Source: Polaromonas sp. | Lineage (GTDB): Bacteria > Pseudomonadota > Gammaproteobacteria > Burkholderiales > Burkholderiaceae_C | Direction of reading: 5' to 3' | Length of the DNA: 36,120 nt | Assembly: GCA_013297865.1 (NCBI GenBank) | Contig: JAAFIP010000014.1 | Location: forward strand, 63,819-99,938 | Part shown: positions 1 through 6,375 of the stretch, piece after piece | How the letters are laid out: each line of letters begins with the position of its first letter | Numbering within the stretch: the stretch's first letter is position 1 | Translations under genes and position numbers: made by a program | Notes under the pieces: model-generated | Told to the model about the DNA's origin: nothing | The model's database searches: none | The model's input: only the letters and a program-made list of their open reading frames with translations

Positions 1-135
1 CAGCTCGTCGCCCAGCAACTGGTAGGTGGGACAGGTGGCAGTGCAAAAACCGCAGTGCACACACTTGCGCAGGATGGCTTCTGCCTCCTGGCCATCGGCG
101 GTGCCTGCGTATTCGGGGCTGAGGTGGGTTTGCAT
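1..135 (-). CDS. glcF: Glycolate oxidase iron-sulfur subunit GlcF, N-terminal part
   Basis: The first 45 codons of a minus-strand gene that runs off the window. GlcF is the iron-sulfur subunit of the GlcDEF glycolate dehydrogenase, which passes electrons from glycolate oxidation toward the quinone pool. The translation starts [15 protein letters not shown] and contains the 4Fe-4S cluster motif [12 protein letters not shown] at about residues 25-36, followed by TYQLLGDEL, which is characteristic of GlcF. The ATG (133-135) lies 15 bp after the glcE stop, so the two genes are an operon in the order glcE-glcF. Only the end of the gene is missing from view. The identification is firm because motif and gene order agree. 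Confidence 0.9.
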   Translation of the reverse strand, partial: MQTHLSPEYAGTADGQEAEAILRKCVHCGFCTATCPTYQLLGDEL

Positions 136-150
136 AGGGGCTTGTATCGA

Positions 151-1266
151 TCAGGCAGACCAGGGCATGCGGCCGGGGTTGAACACGCCTGCAGGGTCAA
201 ACTCGGCTTTGAGCTGCTGGTGGATCCGGTCCAGAGGCGGTTTTAAGGGTTCAAATCGTGCTGCAAGGCCCTGGAATGTCGCGGGAGCAGCTATAAAAAT
301 AGTAGCATATCCATTAACTGCATGTACTGCCTGGCGAATGCGCGCACCTTCGCTGGCAGGCGCCCACAGCCAGCGCTGCGCGCCATGCCAGTCGATCAGC
401 TGGGCTTGCGGCAGATCGAGCGCAGGCGCGGTCTGCGGCACGCTGATGCGCCACAGGCAGCAGTCTGGGCTGGGCGGGGTTTTGAAAAACGGCAGTTGCA
501 GGTCGCGGCACAGCGCCCAGTCCGCGGTAGCTTGCGCGTGGTCCAGGCGCTGGCCGCTGTGCTGCGCCAGCATCTTGCGGCAGGCCGCCTCCACCGCCGC
601 CACCGCGCCGCGCAGGCGCACAAACAGCTGCGGCTTGCCAGCATCGTGCAGCCAGTTGCTGGCGTTCAGCGGCAGCGGCTCGCCGCCCCAGTGGTTCAGC
701 TGCTGCAAAGCCTGGGCCTGTTCCATCTCAAAGCACAGCGTGGATTCGGCGGGGGCCACAGGCAGCACCTTGAGCGAGACCTCGGTGATCACACCCAGCG
801 CGCCCCAGCTGCCCGCCATCAGGCGCGAGACATCGTAGCCCGCCACGTTTTTCATCACGGTGCCGCCAAACGTCAGGTGCTGGGCATGGCCATTGAGCAT
901 CTGCACCCCCAGCACATAGTCGCGCACCGCGCCCACACTGGCACGCGAGGGACCAGACAGGCCCGCGGCCACCATGCCGCCCACGGTGCCTCCAGCTGCA
1001 AAGCGCGGTGGCTCAAAAGCCAGGCACTGGCCTTGCGCTGCCAAAGCAGCCTCCAGCTCAGCCAGCGGCGTGCCTGCGCGCGCGGTGACCACCAGCTCGC
1101 TAGGCTCATAGCTGACGATGCCGCTGAAGGCGCGCATGTCCAGCAGCTCGCCGTCCAGGCGGTCAGCATAAAAGTCCTTGGTCCCGCCGCCGCGAACGCG
1201 CAGCGGCGTGCCTGCCGCGCTGGCCGCGCGGATCTGCTGGGTAATGTGGTCAAGTGCAGCTTGCAT
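151..1266 (-). CDS. glcE: Glycolate oxidase FAD-binding subunit GlcE
   Basis: A 371-residue protein of the GlcE family, the second flavin subunit of glycolate oxidase. A PCMH-type FAD-binding domain fills the N-terminal half: RVRGGGTKDFY at about 23-33 and GGTVGGMVAAGLSGPSR near residue 95, the nucleotide-binding loop of this fold. VMKNVAGYDVSRLMAGSWG follows, typical of GlcD/GlcE. The C-terminus ends in FDPAGVFNPGRM, the family end motif. Near the C-terminus the residues IFIAAPATFQGLAARFEPLK are encoded by a dispersed repeat (241-308) that sits in frame, replacing or extending the usual sequence there. The ATG at 1266 is the only well-placed start. glcD is not seen: upstream of glcE come repeat elements and radA, so glcD must be elsewhere. 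Confidence 0.93.
   Translation of the reverse strand: MQAALDHITQQIRAASAAGTPLRVRGGGTKDFYADRLDGELLDMRAFSGIVSYEPSELVVTARAGTPLAELEAALAAQGQCLAFEPPRFAAGGTVGGMVAAGLSGPSRASVGAVRDYVLGVQMLNGHAQHLTFGGTVMKNVAGYDVSRLMAGSWGALGVITEVSLKVLPVAPAESTLCFEMEQAQALQQLNHWGGEPLPLNASNWLHDAGKPQLFVRLRGAVAAVEAACRKMLAQHSGQRLDHAQATADWALCRDLQLPFFKTPPSPDCCLWRISVPQTAPALDLPQAQLIDWHGAQRWLWAPASEGARIRQAVHAVNGYATIFIAAPATFQGLAARFEPLKPPLDRIHQQLKAEFDPAGVFNPGRMPWSA
241..308 (-). repeat. Dispersed repeat copy 1, in frame inside glcE
   Basis: Core GCGGGAGCAGCTAT at 281-294 on the plus strand. Read on the minus strand it gives TAGCTGCTCCCGCGACATTC, preceded by GCTACTATTTTTA and followed by an AGGGCCTTG... tail. The same core occurs near 6640, 12335, 21425, 23125 and 35245. 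It is translated as part of GlcE without introducing a stop. Confidence 0.85.
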
Positions 1267-1383
1267 GGCTTGATGGTAGCCGCTGCCGGGGGATTTAGTC
1301 GCCTGACGGGGTGTGAATTTTCTGCACAGGGGGCGTGAGCTAAATTGCTTTGCTTCAGGTCTTCTGCCATTTTGGTTTTGTAC

Positions 1384-1488
1384 GCCCCGGCACTTGGGGT
1401 GATTGGCTCCGCGGCTGTCCCCCGTGGCGGCCTAGGGCCGCCAACTCCTCCTTGATGCCGCTGCGCCACTCACCCCAAGCGCCGGGGC
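1384..1488 (+). repeat. 105-bp palindromic element, copy A
   Basis: A 59-bp core (1407-1465) starts CTCCGCGGCTGTCC and ends TTGATGCCGCTGCG. It is bracketed by two 23-bp arms (1384-1406 and 1466-1488) that are complementary at 21 of 23 positions. Inside the core lies the hairpin GGCGGCCTAGGGCCGCC. The core is shared with copies B, C and D, while the arms are not. Copy A forms an inverted pair with copy B, 96 bp away. Confidence 0.9.
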
Positions 1489-1584
1489 AGCGAACATGGT
1501 GGATAGCAACGGTTGAATACCAGCCTGCTTGCCAAAAACAGACGAGGTAGGCGTGCATCGCTTGAATACCCGCCACACCTCCAA

Positions 1585-1689
1585 GATCATGCCTGCGATG
1601 TGCTCAGCGCAGCGGCATCAAGGAGGAGCAGGCGGCCCTAGGCCGCCGCGGGGGACAGCCGCGGAGCTGAGCACATCGCAGGCATGATC
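1585..1689 (-). repeat. 105-bp palindromic element, copy B (inverted)
   Basis: The same 59-bp core in opposite orientation (1608-1666), flanked by arms 1585-1607 and 1667-1689 that are perfectly complementary over all 23 positions. The arms start GATCATGCCTGCGATG and have no resemblance to those of copy A. Together with copy A it fills the 490-bp gap between glcE and radA. The 96 bp between the two copies hold no gene that I can support. Confidence 0.9.
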
Positions 1690-1756
1690 TCGCGAAGCCA
1701 GACCCCAGTGCCAGACAGCAACGTCCCCCGTAATTTTGGCAACCAAGCGCAAGATA

Positions 1757-3136
1757 CTATTGCAACGACCGCACCAAGTTCATAGCCTCTTCCACCCGCT
1801 CCACCGCATGGATCGTCAGCCCTTCAAATTCCTTGCTCTGCGACTTCTTGGGCGCATTGGCTTTGGGCACAATGGCTACGCTAAAACCCAGCTTGGCGGC
1901 CTCTTTCAACCGCTCCTGCCCGCGCGGTGCCGGACGCACTTCACCGGCCAGGCCTACTTCGCCAAATGCCAAAAATCCCTTGGGCAGCGGCTTGCCCCGC
2001 AGGCTGCTGGTGATCGCCAGCATCACGGCCAGGTCTGCCGCTGGCTCGGTGATGCGCACGCCGCCCACCGCGTTGACAAACACGTCCTGGTCCATGCAGG
2101 CCACGCCTGCGTGCCGGTGCAGCACCGCCAGGTGCATGGCCAGGCGGTCACGGTCCAGGCCCACCGACAAGCGCCGTGGCGACGGCCCGCCGCTGTCCAC
2201 CAGGGCCTGAATCTCCACCAGCATCGGGCGCGTGCCCTCCAGCGTCACCATCACGCAGCTGCCGGGCACTGGCTCGCTGTGTTGGCTTAAAAAGATGGCG
2301 CTCGGGTTGCTCACGCCCTTCAGGCCCTTCTCGGTCATGGCAAACACGCCGATCTCATTGACGGCACCAAAGCGGTTTTTAATCGCGCGCACCAGGCGAA
2401 AGCTGCTGTGCGTGTCGCCTTCAAAATACAGCACCGTGTCCACCATATGCTCCAGCACGCGCGGGCCGGCCAGCGTGCCCTCTTTGGTAACGTGACCCAC
2501 CAGAACAATAGCGGTACCGCTACTTTTTGCATAGCGCGTCAGGTGCGCAGCACACTCGCGCACCTGCGCGACAGATCCGGGCGCGCTAGTCAATTGGTCT
2601 GAATAAACGGTCTGGATCGAGTCGATCACGGCAATGTTGGGCCCAACGCTCTCCAGCGTGGCCAGAATCTTCTCCAGCTGCGTCTCGGCCATCACCTTCA
2701 CCTGGCTGCCCACAATACCCAGCCGCCGCGAGCGCAGCGCCACCTGAGCCCCGCTCTCCTCGCCCGTCACATACAAGGCGTTCATGCCGCCACGCTGCAA
2801 AGTATCCAGCGCCTGCAACAGCAGCGTCGATTTGCCAATGCCCGGGTCGCCGCCAATCAGTACCACGCCACCTTCCACAATGCCCCCGCCCAACACCCGG
2901 TCCAGCTCGTCCTGCCCAGTAGGTGTGCGGTCCACATCGGTGGCTTCAATATCACTCAGCGCTTGTACGGGCGCAGACGCGGTCAGAGAGGCAAAGCGGT
3001 TTTTGGCGGGCGCGGCGCTCTCGGCCACCGACTCAATCAGCGTGTTCCAGGCCTGGCAAGCAGGGCATTTACCCAGCCATTTGGGGCTGGTGCCGCCGCA
3101 TTCGGAGCAGGTGTAGACAGTTTTTTCTTTAGCCAT
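1757..3136 (-). CDS. radA: DNA repair protein RadA
   Basis: A 459-residue RadA, close to the usual length of about 460. RadA is a RecA-like ATPase that promotes branch migration and processing of recombination intermediates. Visible features are a C4 zinc finger (C10, C13, C24, C27), the Walker A motif GDPGIGKST at 96-104, the RadA-specific KNRFGAVNEIG motif in mid-protein, and a C-terminal Lon-protease-like domain with GLDRDRLAMHLAVLHRHAG. I chose the start at MAKEKTVYTCSECGG (ATG 3134-3136) because family members begin there; a longer frame adds only six unrelated residues. A LexA-like box lies just upstream (3149-3164), suggesting SOS control. Confidence 0.95.
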   Translation of the reverse strand: MAKEKTVYTCSECGGTSPKWLGKCPACQAWNTLIESVAESAAPAKNRFASLTASAPVQALSDIEATDVDRTPTGQDELDRVLGGGIVEGGVVLIGGDPGIGKSTLLLQALDTLQRGGMNALYVTGEESGAQVALRSRRLGIVGSQVKVMAETQLEKILATLESVGPNIAVIDSIQTVYSDQLTSAPGSVAQVRECAAHLTRYAKSSGTAIVLVGHVTKEGTLAGPRVLEHMVDTVLYFEGDTHSSFRLVRAIKNRFGAVNEIGVFAMTEKGLKGVSNPSAIFLSQHSEPVPGSCVMVTLEGTRPMLVEIQALVDSGGPSPRRLSVGLDRDRLAMHLAVLHRHAGVACMDQDVFVNAVGGVRITEPAADLAVMLAITSSLRGKPLPKGFLAFGEVGLAGEVRPAPRGQERLKEAAKLGFSVAIVPKANAPKKSQSKEFEGLTIHAVERVEEAMNLVRSLQ

Positions 3137-3148
3137 GGTGCAATAATA

Positions 3149-3164
3149 CTGCATTTATATACAG
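3149..3164 (-). promoter_or_regulatory. Candidate LexA (SOS) box of radA
   Basis: Read on the minus strand the site is CTGTATATAAATGCAG. It has the invariant CTG-N10-CAG frame of the gamma/betaproteobacterial LexA box with an AT-rich centre, and matches CTGT-N8-ACAG except for one outer base. It ends 12 bp before the radA ATG, where a repressor would block the promoter. Confidence 0.55.
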
Positions 3165-3474
3165 CTTTTGTTTCCATGGGGCCGATTAGCTTGGTCCCCG
3201 CGCATTTTGGGGTGGGGGTTTCGAAGATTAGGCGCCAAGTTGGTTGGCTGGCGGCAGCTCGGGAAGTTGTGCTGTCAAAAACTTCCGAAAACACGCGACC
3301 CGCTCATGTAGCCACCCCCAGACCCCGCCGCGCCTTTCTACAGTTTTTGCATCACAACCACGCCGAACTGCCGCTGGATGAGGGGCTTGCGCACTGTGGC
3401 GTGTTGCTCACTGCGTTTGGTACCACGCCACCTACGCGTAATATGCACTGCAGAAGGGCGACTTAATGCTATGC
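3165..3474. other. Intergenic stretch without a supported gene
   Basis: I see no convincing gene on either strand. The stretch contains an 8-bp inverted repeat, GTGGCGTG at 3399-3406 (plus strand) paired with CACGCCAC at 3427-3434. It may belong to the far half of the attC-like site that starts at 3481, but the core site expected at its far end is not recognisable. Confidence 0.4.
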
Positions 3475-3481
3475 GTTAGCT
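3458..3481 (-). other. attC-like half site downstream of the 118-residue ORF
   Basis: Read on the minus strand: AGCTAACGCATAGCATTAAG followed by TCGCC. This matches the 5' half of many integron attC sites (core R'' YYYAACGC, then L'' TTAAGNCGCC). It lies 38 bp after the stop of the ORF at 3519-3875, where a cassette recombination site is expected. The matching 3' half (GTTRRRY) is not found, so the site is probably degenerate or truncated. Confidence 0.5.
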
Positions 3482-3518
3482 TGTGCCAGCCATTCAGCAG
3501 GTTTGCAAGTTGTACCGT

Positions 3519-3875
3519 TCATGACCAGAATATTCCTAGCAGCGCCAGGGCGTTAACGATCAAGCCCCCTTTGCGCGATGATTTTGCACTCTCACCCGAG
3601 ATGGGCCAAAGTTTCGCCCGCCTCCACGCCCATATGTTGTGGCCTACGGCAATCGGCACCCCAACCAAACCTAATGGCATGACATCGATCACTGCGCCAA
3701 TAAGTAAAAACAGGCCGATGATGAAAAATGGCGCAATCAAAATGCCAGAACTGGTACTTGCGATCACATGCGATAAAAGCCCGCAATGGCTGCATATCGC
3801 TGGATTCTCACGACTTGACCACCTCTTCGCGAAGGAAGTCACTCCCATTTCCTTGCAATGCGGACACAGTGTCAT
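3519..3875 (-). CDS. Small zinc-ribbon membrane protein, probable integron-cassette gene
   Basis: 118 residues, function unknown. The N-terminus MTLCPHCKEMGVTSF followed by ICSHCG gives two CxxC knuckles (about residues 4-7 and 28-31) typical of a small zinc ribbon. Two hydrophobic stretches follow (GILIAPFFIIGLFLLIGAV at about 44-62 and MPLGLVGVPIAVG just after), then a basic region and a final hydrophobic segment. So it is a membrane-anchored zinc-ribbon protein. Proteins of this shape are common in integron cassettes. The ATG directly abuts the end of an attC-like site (3876-3948) and no ribosome binding site is seen, both usual for cassette genes. It could be a non-expressed remnant. Confidence 0.65.
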   Translation of the reverse strand: MTLCPHCKEMGVTSFAKRWSSRENPAICSHCGLLSHVIASTSSGILIAPFFIIGLFLLIGAVIDVMPLGLVGVPIAVGHNIWAWRRAKLWPISGESAKSSRKGGLIVNALALLGIFWS

Positions 3876-3948
3876 GCAATTTGCTTTTTGAAATGAGCCG
3901 CGGACGCCGGCTTGCCATAGGCTGTCGGCTCGAACGAATGGTTAGCCG
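3876..3948 (-). other. attC-like recombination site between two cassette ORFs
   Basis: Minus strand reads GGCTAACCATTCGTTCGAGC and then CGAC, closely resembling the classic attC start TAACAATTCGTTCAAGCCGAC. The inner arms GAGCCG (3926-3931) and CGGCTC (3895-3900) pair. The length of about 73 bp is normal for attC. The stop codon TAA of the upstream ORF (3942-3944) lies inside the R'' core, another cassette hallmark. The R' end next to the following ATG is degenerate (GCAAATTGC instead of GTTRRRY). Confidence 0.65.
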
Positions 3949-4970
3949 TCTTCACGCGACTCTGGAGCATGAAGCCTAGCAAGATCGATAGAGAACTTAT
4001 ATCTTAGCGGCAAGTCTGGGACGATCTCCTTGTCTGGTACTTGTTCGATGTAGAACGGAAACCTCTTAGACACTCGATGCATTAGCAGGTGGATGAACAT
4101 GATCTCAGCGAGTTCTCGGAGGAAGTCGACCGTCTCCAAAGCTTCCTCCTTGATGAAGTGAGGTTCCGCTTGGCCTTCGCTCTGGAGATACCAAACCGGG
4201 GCCCGAATCTGACCATCGGGAAGGACTCGAAAGTTCTCAATGACAGTCTTTATTTGCTTAGGATGCTCGTGAAAATTGCGAAGGTCAACAAGGTAACGAA
4301 CATTGTTAGCTCTGTCACGGACGAAGGTGGTCACTGGCGATTCGTCGCCCAGTGCTTTAGAAAGTCGCTTCGACAAATGATCGAAGTTGCTGTCCGTTCG
4401 GTCTAAGACGACGAACAAGGCCGGCAACTCGCAAATGAGCTTGATGCAGCGATTGACTTGAATTAGCAGTGCGCCACAGTCGTGCTCTAGGTCTTGGGCT
4501 TGCGGGAACGGATTGAGTCCACGGCCGAGATTGTCACGAGCGATGCCTTGTTCGGTAATCTGTTTAACAATGTCATCGATATTTTGTGCGATTCGGCTCG
4601 CTACCTTTTCGCATGCAAGTAAAGACTCCTTGCAGGCATGAAGCTTCGTGATGGCGGCATCCTTGTCAAAGGGTCCTTCAATCATCGCCGCATCCAACAT
4701 GTGTCTTGCTTGAAGCAAGACGCGAGCAATAATCAGATTGCTCGAGCCGACGTCAGCTACTGGAGAGGCTACCCATGGTGCATTGGGATTTATGTCTTCC
4801 GGATCGATTGATTCGGGTGTTTGTACTCGGAAGGTCATATCTCGCTTGTAGATCTCGAGGAATGCCCCGCACGAGCACATTGTTGTGATGGGACCCGTGC
4901 CTTCGTTGAGTTTCATAGACCCGGCAGCGTGTCGGGGAAGATTTTTCTTGGTGCGAGGAGCGTCGCTCAT
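3942..4970 (-). CDS. Hypothetical protein with a HEPN-like Rx4H motif, probable cassette gene
   Basis: 342 residues; I do not recognise the family. A cysteine pair (MCSCG, about 32-35) lies near the N-terminus. The middle (about 90-290) is predicted largely helical. The segment VRYLVDLRNFHEHPKQI contains R-N-F-H-E-H, fitting the RX4-6H pattern of HEPN nuclease-type domains in a helix-rich context; this is suggestive only. The GC content is lower than in neighbouring genes. The ATG lies 6 bp after a GTTAGGC core site (4977-4983, minus strand) and the stop lies within the next attC-like site, so the ORF fills one cassette exactly. Expression and function are unknown. Confidence 0.65.
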   Translation of the reverse strand: MSDAPRTKKNLPRHAAGSMKLNEGTGPITTMCSCGAFLEIYKRDMTFRVQTPESIDPEDINPNAPWVASPVADVGSSNLIIARVLLQARHMLDAAMIEGPFDKDAAITKLHACKESLLACEKVASRIAQNIDDIVKQITEQGIARDNLGRGLNPFPQAQDLEHDCGALLIQVNRCIKLICELPALFVVLDRTDSNFDHLSKRLSKALGDESPVTTFVRDRANNVRYLVDLRNFHEHPKQIKTVIENFRVLPDGQIRAPVWYLQSEGQAEPHFIKEEALETVDFLRELAEIMFIHLLMHRVSKRFPFYIEQVPDKEIVPDLPLRYKFSIDLARLHAPESREDG

Positions 4971-4976
4971 GGGTAC

Positions 4977-5021
4977 GCCTAACTATGGATATGTTCCGCA
5001 AAACTGCGGAAAAGTATAGGA
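4977..5021 (-). other. attC-like site upstream of the 342-residue ORF
   Basis: Minus strand ends in GTTAGGC (4977-4983), a perfect GTTRRRY-like core site, six bases before the ORF start. Upstream of it a perfect 7-bp hairpin, TTCCGCA/TGCGGAA (4994-5000 with 5005-5011), takes the place of the inner arms, and TCCTATAC is a weak partner for the core. It is shorter than standard attC sites (about 45 bp). Confidence 0.45.
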
Positions 5022-5212
5022 TTGAGAGCGTGCAAAACTGTCTAAATTCATCATGTGATGAGCATTATGTAGGAAGGGGCCGAAATAACAAAACCCACAC
5101 CAAGTACATTGCAGTAATTTGAAATCACCCAGTACGAGTATCTTGGCAGCGTAGGCACATACTTTATGCAAAAACTACAAAGCAAAGTTGTGGTTCATGC
5201 CTTGGGGTATTT

Positions 5213-5830
5213 CTACTTAGGCTGTTTCGATTTGATCTGGCTGTAGGCCTTTTGCATCGTGGTGGCTTCTGGTGCGGCGTTTTGCATCATGACTGCAATC
5301 GCGCATACCACCAGCATCACGATCAGGGCGATCCACCAGGTTCTTTTGAGCAGCGCGCTCGCCCAGTTGCCTAGCATGGACTGCCTGCCTATGCCGCGCA
5401 CGACGGTGCCTGTGAAGGCCACTTCAAACGCTACCTCCAGCAGCAGGCCGTAGCCGCCGATGGCCCAAAACAATCCGCTCAATACAAAAGCCAGCGCCAC
5501 GAATGCCAACACCACCAGGCATCCTTCGGCATCCACAAATGGAAGGTCAAAATAGCCGCCCCCTTTACGCTCGGGGTCACGCTTGGCAAAGTCACACCAC
5601 ACCCGCACAAATACAAAAAAACATCCATAGGCAATGGCAAATGCGATGGCATACCGCAGCGGCATGCTGTGCATGCCCAGTCGGTGCAAGGCCGCGCTGG
5701 CCAGCCAGGCGCAGAGCCAGGTGCCGGTAAAGATCAAGGCCACTGCGGCGACGGGTGGGGCCATGTCCAGTCTGCGTGACACAAACAGGTGGCGCTCGTT
5801 GCGTGCTTTGCGTTCGTCCCAAAAACTCAT
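5213..5830 (-). CDS. Polytopic membrane protein of unknown function
   Basis: 205 residues starting MSFWDERKARNERHLF (ATG 5828-5830); a longer frame adds ten poor residues. Four or five membrane segments are visible: about 24-49 (VAAVALIFTGTWLCAWLASA), 60-82 (LRYAIAFAIAYGCFFVFVRV), 105-145 (two hydrophobic stretches around VVLAFVALAFVLSGLFWAIG) and 170-190 (TWWIALIVMLVVCAIAVMM). The C-terminus is a short polar tail. No motif lets me assign a function. It is divergent from hpaR and shares an upstream region with it. The 190 bp between this gene and the attC-like site show no feature. Confidence 0.7.
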   Translation of the reverse strand: MSFWDERKARNERHLFVSRRLDMAPPVAAVALIFTGTWLCAWLASAALHRLGMHSMPLRYAIAFAIAYGCFFVFVRVWCDFAKRDPERKGGGYFDLPFVDAEGCLVVLAFVALAFVLSGLFWAIGGYGLLLEVAFEVAFTGTVVRGIGRQSMLGNWASALLKRTWWIALIVMLVVCAIAVMMQNAAPEATTMQKAYSQIKSKQPK

Positions 5831-5883
5831 GCCAGCATGATGCCACATGCTGCAGCGCATGATCAGCGGCAGTACAGATTATC

Positions 5884-5912
5884 TTGACAGCTTGAATTTT
5901 ATTTAATATATT
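5884..5912 (+). promoter_or_regulatory. hpaR promoter with overlapping palindromic operator
   Basis: TTGACA at 5884-5889 and TATATT at 5907-5912 are separated by exactly 17 bp, a near-consensus sigma-70 promoter. The perfect 12-bp palindrome TTAATATATTAA (5903-5914) covers the -10 box and is a plausible operator for the MarR-type HpaR itself. The expected transcription start at about 5919-5920 coincides with the ATG, implying a leaderless mRNA. Confidence 0.65.
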
Positions 5913-5919
5913 AACTAAT

Positions 5920-6375
5920 ATGACCACCTTTGCCCACCGCAACCTTCCGCGTCTGCTGCTGCAGGCGCGCGAGGCGGTGATGGGGCATTTCCGGCCGAAC
6001 CTGCGTGAGCATGGGCTGACCGACCAGCAATGGCGGGTGCTTCGGGTGTTGGGCGAGCGGGGGGCAACGGACGCGGGCACGATTGCGGCGCAGGCCTATC
6101 TGCTGGGGCCCAGCCTCACGGGGGTGCTGGCGCGCATGGAGCGTGATGGGCTGATCAAGCGTAGGCGCGATGCGCAGGACGCGCGGCGCACGCAGGTGGC
6201 AGCCACGGCCAAAGGCAAACGCCTGGTGCAAAAGCTGGCCGAATCGATTGAGGCGCACTATGCCAGCATGGAAAACGCCTTGGGTAAAACGCAGCTGGCC
6301 CAGCTGTATGCGCTGTTGGACGCGGTGATTGCGATGGACGCTGGGCAAGCCGCTGGCGAGAAGGGTGCAGCATGA
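5920..6375 (+). CDS. hpaR: MarR-family repressor of homoprotocatechuate degradation, HpaR
   Basis: 151 residues with the MarR winged-helix layout: helix LTDQQWRVLRVLGERG at about 33-48, recognition region AAQAYLLGPSLTGVLARMERDGLI at about 55-79, and a wing KRRRDAQDARRTQV just after. In E. coli, HpaR represses the hpa meta-cleavage operon and is released by 4-hydroxyphenylacetate or homoprotocatechuate. The gene is first in the hpa operon here and its stop overlaps the next start (ATGA at 6372). No Shine-Dalgarno sequence precedes the ATG and the promoter places transcription start at the ATG itself. Confidence 0.9.
   Translation: MTTFAHRNLPRLLLQAREAVMGHFRPNLREHGLTDQQWRVLRVLGERGATDAGTIAAQAYLLGPSLTGVLARMERDGLIKRRRDAQDARRTQVAATAKGKRLVQKLAESIEAHYASMENALGKTQLAQLYALLDAVIAMDAGQAAGEKGAA

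Noticed and set aside
322-1338. Plus-strand open frame of 338 codons opposite glcE
   Set aside because: Antisense shadow; the minus strand holds glcE with all FAD-binding motifs.
1355-1576. 73-codon minus-strand open frame between glcE and radA
   Set aside because: Its sequence is made of element A and spacer; no homologous features or ribosome binding site.
2508-2521. TAGCGGTACCGCTA palindrome inside radA
   Set aside because: Falls in the codons of a conserved RadA strand (GTAIVLVGHVTKEG); a chance palindrome is enough to explain it.
4983-5171. 62-codon minus-strand open frame upstream of the cassette ORF
   Set aside because: No ribosome binding site, no recognisable sequence, and it overlaps the attC-like site.
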